A stretch of 20,160 bases of DNA, taken from contig DEQO01000068.1 of NCBI GenBank assembly GCA_002360495.1, positions 1 to 20,160 on the forward strand. Direction: 5' to 3'. Positions 14,491-20,160 of the stretch are shown here, one piece after another. Below the pieces are notes generated by a model, which saw only the letters and a list, made by a program, of their open reading frames with translations, ran no database searches and was not told where the DNA came from. The position numbers and the translations under genes are program-made. The DNA comes from Flavobacteriales bacterium UBA3364. Lineage in GTDB: Bacteria; Bacteroidota; Bacteroidia; Flavobacteriales_F; PHOS-HE28. The stretch's first letter is position 1, and each line of letters begins with the position of its first letter.

Positions 14491-15873
14491 ATGGGCCTGT
14501 CACGCACCGATCGCTTGATGATCCCTGCCTTGGTGGCGCTGAACATCGTGTTCAAATGCACCTGGCTGAACAGCGGTGTCCTGGCACATGATGAGCCGTT
14601 CACCGTTTACTGGTCCCAGCGGCCAATGGGTGAGTTGTGGAGCATGTTCGCCACGGAGAACAATCCGCCGTTGTATTTCCTGTTGATCAAAGCATGGAGC
14701 TCTGTTACGCCGTTCACCGCTGGTTGGCTGCGCGTGCCCTCGGCACTCTTCAGCGCAATAGCGGTGTGGCCATTGTTCCTTCTCGGGCATCGCCTGGGCG
14801 GTCGCATCGTGGCCGTGTCGGCTGCCTTGATCTTCACCTTCAGCAACTACCACCATGGATTCGCGCACGAGGTACGCGCCTATTCGCTCTTCACCCTCCT
14901 CGCCGCCACGGGCATGTGGCTGGTTTGGCGTGCGAAGGACAAGCCGAACAACGGACTGCGCGCCATGCTCGGTCTGTCGGCGTTGAACGTCCTGCTGGTG
15001 TACACGCATTTCTTCGGCTGGCTGGCGATCGGGCTGCAAGGCCTTTGCCTCTTCGCCCTTCCGGAGCTGCGGCATTTGCGGCGCAATTTCCTGTTCGGAC
15101 TGGCCCTCACCATCGCGTGGTTCTCACCCTACCTCATCATCTTCGCCCAGCGGATCGGGACCAGCGTTTCGCAGGGCACATGGTTGGGATCGCCGGTGCC
15201 GGAGGAGCTTTACAACATGGTCTGGCGGTGGAGCAACGTACCGGTGCTGACGGTCGTTTTCCTGATCGTGATCGCGGTGGCTTGTGTGCGGGACCGACCG
15301 CTTTCCCCGGGAATTCGGCTTGCACTGCTATGGGCCTTTGTCCCGCTCGTGGGCATGTTCCTCGTATCCCTGGTCGTTCCCATGTTCCTGGACCGGTACC
15401 TGGTGTATGCCGCACCGGGTTTCGCGCTCCTCGTCGCGCTGTCGGTGGCCCGCCTTGGAGCATCCTACCGATGGACCACTGGACTGGCCGCACTGCTGGT
15501 CAGCGCCATGGCCATCACGTTCACCCCATGGCGGTCCGGTGTCAGAGACCCGGTCCGTGTGGTAAAGGCTGTTGACGGCTGGGCCATGGAGCATCGCGAA
15601 CTGGACGTCGTGCCGAGCTGGTACTGGCTCAACTACCTGGCCGCCGAGGATCTGGAGCAATTGAAGGACGACCAGAGCGACCTCCTGTACAGCGATATTG
15701 CGATCACTGACCCGGTCCCCGGAGAGGTCCTTGGGCCCAGGATCGTCGTAGATGCGAGCGGCGACCCAAAACGGAGTCATCAGGCGTGGTACCGTTCGTT
15801 GAAAGCCGTTTATCCCATCGTCGATTCGGTCGAGGCGGACCACAGGGTGTGGGTGTACCGGTTCCAGCGGTGA
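14491..15873 (+). CDS. GT39-like membrane glycosyltransferase
   Basis: 460-residue polytopic inner-membrane protein, with roughly ten hydrophobic helices over residues 8-360 and a soluble C-terminal part of about 100 residues. It belongs to the GT-C superfamily of transferases that use polyprenyl-phosphate sugars (PMT/ArnT-like, PF13231 type). The signature acidic pair is Asp34-Glu35 in the first external loop (GVLAHDEPFTVYW), followed by ENNPPLYFLLIKAW at 56-69, the conserved N-terminal-half segment AHEVRAYSLF at 125-134, and YTHFFGWLAIGLQGL in the middle. The acceptor (lipid, glycan or protein) cannot be read from sequence. It is 22 bases downstream of the GNAT gene; the DinB-like gene begins 27 bases after its stop. 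No other polysaccharide gene is adjacent, so it may act alone on a lipid or protein acceptor. Confidence 0.9.
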   Translation: MGLSRTDRLMIPALVALNIVFKCTWLNSGVLAHDEPFTVYWSQRPMGELWSMFATENNPPLYFLLIKAWSSVTPFTAGWLRVPSALFSAIAVWPLFLLGHRLGGRIVAVSAALIFTFSNYHHGFAHEVRAYSLFTLLAATGMWLVWRAKDKPNNGLRAMLGLSALNVLLVYTHFFGWLAIGLQGLCLFALPELRHLRRNFLFGLALTIAWFSPYLIIFAQRIGTSVSQGTWLGSPVPEELYNMVWRWSNVPVLTVVFLIVIAVACVRDRPLSPGIRLALLWAFVPLVGMFLVSLVVPMFLDRYLVYAAPGFALLVALSVARLGASYRWTTGLAALLVSAMAITFTPWRSGVRDPVRVVKAVDGWAMEHRELDVVPSWYWLNYLAAEDLEQLKDDQSDLLYSDIAITDPVPGEVLGPRIVVDASGDPKRSHQAWYRSLKAVYPIVDSVEADHRVWVYRFQR

Positions 15874-15887
15874 ACCATGCTCCACGG

Positions 15888-15896
15888 ATACTTTGC
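15888..15896 (+). promoter_or_regulatory. Candidate -7 element directly before the DinB-like gene
   Basis: ATACTTTGC ends 4 bases before the ATG at 15901. It keeps the CTTTGC core seen before murQ, but the TA lies one base closer than in the consensus. Confidence 0.3.
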
Positions 15897-15900
15897 GATC

Positions 15901-16401
15901 ATGGAATTGGATGAACAGATCAAGGCGGAGAGCATTCGCCGGTTACAGGAAGGCCGGGATCGCTTGGTGAAGTGCCTGCATCTTCTGGAAGATGGCCTGG
16001 TCTGGCATCGGCCGAACACACATGTGGTGAGCATGGGTAACCTGGTGCTCCACTTATGCGGAAATGTGGAGCAGTGGATCAACTCGACCTTGGGTGGAAA
16101 GCCCGACAATAGGTTCCGCGATGATGAATTCAACGAGCAAGGCCCCCTGCCGGTCGCAGCATTCGAGAAGAGGTTGGCCGATGTCCTGGACCAAGCGGTC
16201 CTCACCATCAGCGGGCTTACACCGCGAGAGTTGACCCGGATGTGGTCGGTGCAGGGCTTCACGGAAAGCGGAACGGCCATCCTGATGCACGTCGTGGAGC
16301 ACTTCAGTTACCATACGGGACAAGTGACCTTGCACACCAAATTGTTGCTGGATATCGACACCGGCTATTACGCCGGCCAGGACCTGAACGCAAAGACCTG
16401 A
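15901..16401 (+). CDS. DinB superfamily protein (DUF1572-like)
   Basis: 166-residue four-helix-bundle protein of the DinB/YfiT superfamily. The likely metal-binding histidines are His51 in LVLHLCGNVEQW and His134 and His138 in VVEHFSYHTGQ (HxxxH), the usual triad of this fold. Some superfamily members are metal- and thiol-dependent transferases, but most, including this group, have no known reaction; the historic DNA-damage label does not imply DNA repair. I choose the ATG at 15901 because MELDEQIKAESIRRL begins the first helix and a promoter-like element lies immediately upstream; an ATG at 15877 would add eight residues that overlap it. It is cytosolic, with no signal peptide or membrane segment. 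It may be read with the glycosyltransferase gene, 27 bases upstream. Confidence 0.88.
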   Translation: MELDEQIKAESIRRLQEGRDRLVKCLHLLEDGLVWHRPNTHVVSMGNLVLHLCGNVEQWINSTLGGKPDNRFRDDEFNEQGPLPVAAFEKRLADVLDQAVLTISGLTPRELTRMWSVQGFTESGTAILMHVVEHFSYHTGQVTLHTKLLLDIDTGYYAGQDLNAKT

Positions 16402-16507
16402 CGGACAGGCACCGGAACGGACCGTAACGGCGTCCTAGGGGTGACCGGTACCATTCGTTTCCAAGAACCGCTGCTTCCTCGTACATGGCCAAGGCGATCC
16501 GTACCGG

Positions 16508-16515
16508 TAACTTGC
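16508..16515 (+). promoter_or_regulatory. Candidate -7 promoter element of the CotH-domain gene
   Basis: TAACTTGC lies 23 bases before the ATG at 16539 and is identical to the octamer before the GNAT gene. Its location inside the longer open frame beginning at 16485 argues that translation starts at 16539. Confidence 0.4.
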
Positions 16516-16538
16516 CCTTCACGTTCGGGTCATTTTCC

Positions 16539-19283
16539 ATGAAGCGATCTCCCCTCCTACTTGTCCTTCTTGTTTGTTTATCCAGCGCTCGCGCACAGGT
16601 CATCGTGAACGAGGTGAGCGCTTCCAACTATGCGGACCAAGTCGACAATTTCGGGGAGTACGAGGATTGGATCGAGCTGTTCAATACCACTGGCGCGGCC
16701 GTGGACCTTTCCGGTTGGTTCCTGAGCGACAGCCAGACGAACAACACGAAATGGGCCTTTCCCGGCGGCGCCTCGATACCGGCGAACGGCTATCTGGTGA
16801 TCTACTGCAGTGGGCGGAACACGACTGTTGGTGCGATCCACCACACGAATTTCAAATTGAACCAAACGGAGCAGGAACGAGCGGTGCTGAGCGACCCAAC
16901 GGCGACCATCGTCAGCGAATACCAGCTACTGGACCGCACGCAGACCGATCATAGCCGCGGAAGGACCACGGATGCAGCGGGCACTTGGAGCGTATTCGTC
17001 GACCCCACCCCGGGATCGGCGAACGTTGGCGCACAGTCGGAGTATGCACCGAAACCGGTCTTCAGTGTTCCATCGGGGGTACACGGTGGTGCGGTCAGCC
17101 TTTCCTTGTCCGTTGCAGGGGCAGGGAACACGATCCGCTACACACTGGACGGGACCGTCCCTACGGCAGCATCACCGGCCTACGCAGCGCCATTGGCCAT
17201 TGCGACCACGACCGTGGTGCGGGCACGCACGTTCAGCTCCGATGCCGCAGTTCCACCCAGCGCTGTTGAGACGAACACCTACTTGATCGGCACTACACAT
17301 ACTGTGGCCATCCTTTCCATCACGGGTGATGAAGTACCCACGCTGCTGAACGGCACGCAGAACAACCCGATCGGGAGTTTCGAGTACTTCGGACCGGATG
17401 GCCAGCTCAGGGACGAGGCGACGGGCGATTTCAACGAACACGGCAACGACTCCTGGGCCTATGACCAACGTGGTATCGATTATGTGTCGCGGGACCAGTT
17501 CGGGGACAACGATGGTATCCACTACCCGATCTTCCGCACCAAGGACCGCGATCAATACCAGCGCTTGATCATCAAGGCTGCCGCCAGTGACAACTATCCG
17601 TTCGAGGCCGGTGGTGCCCATATCCGCGATGCCTTCGTGAACGCCCTTTCGCAAGTGAACGACCTGCGGTTGGACGAGCGTAGCTACGAGCCTTGCGTGA
17701 TGTACGTGAACGGCCAGTACTGGGGGGTCTACGAGATCCGCGAAAAGGTGGACGACGCTGATTTCACGGACGAGTACTACGACCAGCCCGAAGACCAACT
17801 CTATTTCCTGAAGACCTGGGGCGGCACTTGGCAGGAATATGGTGGAGCCCCGGCCCAAGCCGAATGGGACGGCTTGGTGGCCTACATCAATGGCAATGAC
17901 ATGGGCGACGCGGCCAACTTCGCCTACGTTGATGGCCTCTTGAATTGGAAGAGCCTGGTGGATTACGTTGTTCTGAACAGCCAGACCGTGTGCTCCGATT
18001 GGTTGAACTGGAACACGGCCTGGTGGCGTGGCCTGAACCCCGATGGCGACGGACGACGCTGGCGCTATGCCCTGTGGGACATGGACGCCACCTTCGGGCA
18101 TTACGTGAACTTCACCGGAATACCGGACCAAACACCCGCCGCCGACCCCTGCAACGCGGAACAGCTGCCGGACCCCGGAGGTCAAGGCCACATCCCCATC
18201 CTGACCAAGATGCTGGAAGAGAACGACATGGTGCACGATCACTATGTGAACCGGTACATCGACTTGAACAATACCACGTTCCAGTGCGACTACATGATCG
18301 GCTTCCTGGACAGCCTCGTGGCCATGATCGAACCGGAAATGCCGGCGCATATCGCCCGCTGGGGCGGAAGCATGGCCGAATGGCAGGGCAACGTCCAGGC
18401 CATCCGCGATTTCATCACCACCCGGTGTGTTGCGATAACCGAAGGGCTGCAAGATTGCTATGATATCACCGGACCTTATGACGTGGTATTCAACGTGGAC
18501 CCACCTTTGACGGGTCGCATCCAGATCAATTCGATAACGCCGGAAACCTACCCCTTCAGCGGTACCTATTATGGTGGCATCAGCACAACGCTTGCTGCGA
18601 TCCCCGAACCCGGCCAGAGCTTCAGCCATTGGGAGGTCTTCAGCACCAACAACATCCTGCCCACGACGACCGATTCGTTGGTCACGATAGACATCCTTTC
18701 GGCGGACAGTATCGTGGCGCACTTCCAACCTCCAATACGGTACGATATCGTGCTCGATGTCGTGCCGCCCGGCTCAGCGAGCATCAACTTCCACGGCACC
18801 ACCTATACGGATCTTCCCACGACCGTTTCCATGCCCGAGAATGCTGAGGCCATCTTCTATGCGATACCCTCCCAGTTCTACGATTTCGATCACTGGTCCG
18901 TGGCGAACAATGCGTACATCCCCGATGACAGTACGATGATCGCGCTCCAAGCCACCTTCGCGGGGCCGGACAGCATTGTTGCCCACTTGGTTCCGCAGGA
19001 GTACGCGTTCTACGTGCCGAATTCCTTCACGCCCAACGCCGATGGGATCAATGACATGTTCCAACCGATGGGCCGTGTGATCGACCTGGAGAGCTACGAC
19101 CTGCAGATCTTCGACCGCTGGGGCGAATCCATTTACGCCAGCAAGGACCCCACGGAGGGTTGGGATGGCAGCATCGGCGGTAAGGGCGTGCCCGAGGGCG
19201 TCTATGTCTACCGAGCCTATGCCATCGACGCGATCAAGAAGGACGTTTACGAGATCTTCGGTCATGTGACCCTTTTCCGCTAA
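16539..19283 (+). CDS. T9SS-exported protein: lamin-tail, chitobiase-like, CotH kinase-like, type B sorting domain
   Basis: 914-residue secreted multidomain protein. Signal peptide 1-20 (SPLLLVLLVCLSSARAQ); lamin-tail domain about 21-160 (VIVNEVSASN, DWIELFNTTGAAVDLSGW); chitobiase/hexosaminidase C-terminal-like domain about 170-250 (TIRYTLDGTVPT); CotH kinase-like domain about 255-640 with Lys346 (RLIIKA), Arg363-Asp364 (AHIRDAF), GQYWGVYEIREKVD near 391-404 and WDMDATFG (513-520), where Asp514/Asp516 match the metal-binding acids of the family; two InlB-like repeats about 645-728 and 730-815, each ending in DSIVAH; T9SS type B (CHU_C) domain about 822-914 (NSFTPNADGINDMF, FDRWGESIY, GVYVYRAYA). 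CotH proteins of Bacillus phosphorylate coat proteins, so an extracellular kinase is possible but unproven here. The ATG at 16539 gives the signal peptide, and a promoter-like octamer precedes it. Confidence 0.92.
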   Translation: MKRSPLLLVLLVCLSSARAQVIVNEVSASNYADQVDNFGEYEDWIELFNTTGAAVDLSGWFLSDSQTNNTKWAFPGGASIPANGYLVIYCSGRNTTVGAIHHTNFKLNQTEQERAVLSDPTATIVSEYQLLDRTQTDHSRGRTTDAAGTWSVFVDPTPGSANVGAQSEYAPKPVFSVPSGVHGGAVSLSLSVAGAGNTIRYTLDGTVPTAASPAYAAPLAIATTTVVRARTFSSDAAVPPSAVETNTYLIGTTHTVAILSITGDEVPTLLNGTQNNPIGSFEYFGPDGQLRDEATGDFNEHGNDSWAYDQRGIDYVSRDQFGDNDGIHYPIFRTKDRDQYQRLIIKAAASDNYPFEAGGAHIRDAFVNALSQVNDLRLDERSYEPCVMYVNGQYWGVYEIREKVDDADFTDEYYDQPEDQLYFLKTWGGTWQEYGGAPAQAEWDGLVAYINGNDMGDAANFAYVDGLLNWKSLVDYVVLNSQTVCSDWLNWNTAWWRGLNPDGDGRRWRYALWDMDATFGHYVNFTGIPDQTPAADPCNAEQLPDPGGQGHIPILTKMLEENDMVHDHYVNRYIDLNNTTFQCDYMIGFLDSLVAMIEPEMPAHIARWGGSMAEWQGNVQAIRDFITTRCVAITEGLQDCYDITGPYDVVFNVDPPLTGRIQINSITPETYPFSGTYYGGISTTLAAIPEPGQSFSHWEVFSTNNILPTTTDSLVTIDILSADSIVAHFQPPIRYDIVLDVVPPGSASINFHGTTYTDLPTTVSMPENAEAIFYAIPSQFYDFDHWSVANNAYIPDDSTMIALQATFAGPDSIVAHLVPQEYAFYVPNSFTPNADGINDMFQPMGRVIDLESYDLQIFDRWGESIYASKDPTEGWDGSIGGKGVPEGVYVYRAYAIDAIKKDVYEIFGHVTLFR

Positions 19284-19419
19284 GTGCCGCGATCCAGAAA
19301 GCGCACCCAGCGGCTTCGTCATCGAATTGTCAGCTTTGTTCAACTTTTTTTCAGCTCTGATGAACAAAATGGGATTTGAGGATGTTTTCACGTCGGTCCT
19401 AACCTAAAACCACAGACCA
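19284..19419 (+). promoter_or_regulatory. Regulatory-looking intergenic region with inverted repeat
   Basis: This is more AT-rich than its surroundings. TTTGTTCA (19335-19342) and TGAACAAA (19361-19368) form a perfect 8-base inverted repeat with an 18-base spacer containing a run of eight T; TCAGCT also recurs at 19330 and 19351. TTTG at 19375-19378 stands 21 bases before TAACCTAA (19400-19407), the right spacing for a -33/-7 pair, but the second half fits poorly. It could be an operator, a hairpin or a weak terminator for the upstream gene. Confidence 0.4.
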
Positions 19420-20160
19420 ATGGAAACAAACAAGACATTCTCCTCCTTATTGATCGGGGCAGCTCTGCTGGGAGCGGCGTCCGTTTCGGCCCAGACCGCC
19501 CGCCTGCAGGTGGTCCACAACTGCGCGGACCTGGGCGCCGCATCCGTGGATGTATACGTGAATGGCGACCTGCTCCTGGACGATTTCGCTTTCCGGACCG
19601 CAACACCCTTTGTGGACGTGCCTGCCGAGGTCGAGTTGAGCGTAGCGATCGCCCCGCCCACGAGCTCATCGGTAGACGATGCGATCTTCACCCAGCCTTT
19701 TACGCTTGCTGACGGCGGTAGCTACATCGTAGTGGCCAGCGGCACCGTGAGCTCGTCAGGGTACTCGCCCGCCACACCGTTCAGCCTTCAAGCCTTCGCT
19801 ACGGCACAGGAAGCTGCCGCAGGCACGGGTGTCGATGTCCTGGTCATGCATGGTTGCACGGACGCACCAACGGTGGACGTGTTCGAAAGCGGTGTGCTGA
19901 ACGTGACGGCGGTGGACGACATCAGCTACCCGGAGTTCCAAGGCTACCTGAACCTTCCGACGGACGACTACACTTTGGAAGTGCGCACGGGTGATGGCAT
20001 GACCACTGTTGCTGCGTATTCGGCACCATTGGCCACTCTTGGTCTTGAAGGTGCTGCGATCGCGGTGCTTGCTTCGGGTTTCCTGGACCCATCGGTGAAC
20101 AGCAATGGTCCTGCATTCGGCCTCTGGGTCGCCCTGCCTTCCGGTGGTGATCTGATCCCC
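19420..20160 (+). CDS. Secreted DUF4397-domain protein, 3'-truncated by window edge
   Basis: The open frame starts at ATG 19420 and runs without a stop to the window end (247 codons). Residues 1-25 are a signal peptide (FSSLLIGAALLGAASVSAQ). Two copies of the DUF4397 beta-sandwich follow: repeat 1 from about 27 (ARLQVVHNCADLGAASVDVY) and repeat 2 from about 137 (VDVLVMHGCTDAPTVDVFES). The pattern VxHxxxDxxxxxVDVYxxG is characteristic of this domain, found in surface and secreted proteins of Bacteroidota and other bacteria; its function is unknown. In this phylum such proteins commonly end with a T9SS sorting domain, expected beyond the window but not visible. The ATG choice is firm because it directly precedes the signal peptide. 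It has its own 136-base upstream region with an inverted repeat, so separate regulation from the CotH gene is likely. Confidence 0.9.
   Translation, partial: METNKTFSSLLIGAALLGAASVSAQTARLQVVHNCADLGAASVDVYVNGDLLLDDFAFRTATPFVDVPAEVELSVAIAPPTSSSVDDAIFTQPFTLADGGSYIVVASGTVSSSGYSPATPFSLQAFATAQEAAAGTGVDVLVMHGCTDAPTVDVFESGVLNVTAVDDISYPEFQGYLNLPTDDYTLEVRTGDGMTTVAAYSAPLATLGLEGAAIAVLASGFLDPSVNSNGPAFGLWVALPSGGDLIP

Noticed and set aside
13617..14603. 328-codon open frame on the minus strand
   Set aside because: Overlaps three well-supported plus-strand genes, including the GNAT motifs; no domain visible.
14637..15575. 312-codon open frame on the plus strand, second phase
   Set aside because: Lies inside the glycosyltransferase gene; Arg/Gly/His-rich out-of-frame product.
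16402..16538. Possible terminator after the DinB-like gene
   Set aside because: Several short GC-rich complementary stretches around 16410-16450, but no stable stem followed by a T-run.
17172..18728. 518-codon open frame on the minus strand
   Set aside because: Fully antisense to the CotH-domain gene, with a His/Val-rich, low-sense composition and no domain; a mirror of a GC-rich real gene.
1..20160. tRNA, rRNA, CRISPR array, transposon or phage genes
   Set aside because: I looked for these and saw no CCA-ended cloverleaf, regular spaced direct repeats, terminal inverted repeats with a transposase, or integrase motifs; not found by eye, not excluded by computation.

Overview
The window looks like a chromosomal segment of a fairly GC-rich member of the Bacteroidota, most likely a Flavobacteriales-type lineage. 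The evidence is a TonB-dependent receptor with an N-terminal carboxypeptidase-like domain, two proteins with type IX secretion (T9SS) C-terminal sorting domains (one type A, one type B/CHU_C), a PorE-like TPR/PD40/OmpA protein, a DUF4397 surface protein, almost no Shine-Dalgarno sequences, and repeated sequences resembling the Bacteroidota -7 promoter element (TAnnTTTG) close to start codons. No rRNA, tRNA, CRISPR array, phage gene or transposase is visible. Gene density is high and no gene-free stretch exceeds about 180 bases.

Layout. 1-1180 (+): 3' part of tryptophan 2,3-dioxygenase (kynA), then a small S4-domain RNA-binding protein. 1357-2787 (-): an MBL/beta-CASP (CPSF-like) metallohydrolase, divergent from what follows. 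2922-7344 (+): a TonB-dependent receptor followed after 49 bases by a secreted alpha/beta-hydrolase-like protein with a T9SS type A tail, closed by a clear rho-independent terminator (7363-7394). 7411-8864 (+): murQ (cell-wall sugar recycling), a C-rich hexamer repeat, and a conserved acidic protein of unknown function. 8861-12021 (-): a PorE-like OmpA protein, mnmD (tRNA wobble-uridine methyltransferase) and a Nudix hydrolase, probably one transcription unit read leftward. The Nudix stop codon and the stop codon of the convergent unknown gene share the palindrome CTAG. 12150-16401 (+): an M42 aminopeptidase with a Lys/Ala-rich tail, an unrecognised membrane protein, a GNAT acetyltransferase, a GT39-like membrane glycosyltransferase and a DinB/DUF1572 protein. 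16539-19283 (+): a 914-residue secreted protein with lamin-tail, chitobiase-like and CotH kinase-like domains, two repeats and a T9SS type B tail. 19420-end (+): the 5' part of a secreted DUF4397 protein.

How the genes fit together. Most are housekeeping genes (tryptophan catabolism, tRNA modification, MurNAc recycling, peptide trimming). The accessory, cell-surface part consists of the receptor/hydrolase pair, the CotH protein, the DUF4397 protein and the PorE-like protein, which points to T9SS-dependent surface biology. The least understood items are the receptor/pseudo-hydrolase pair, whose hydrolase has Gly where the nucleophilic Ser would be expected, the CotH multidomain surface protein, two orphan proteins (8289-8864 and 13291-13998), and the possible use of leaderless or nearly leaderless starts in several genes. 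I did not see a clearly new multi-gene defence or mobile system.
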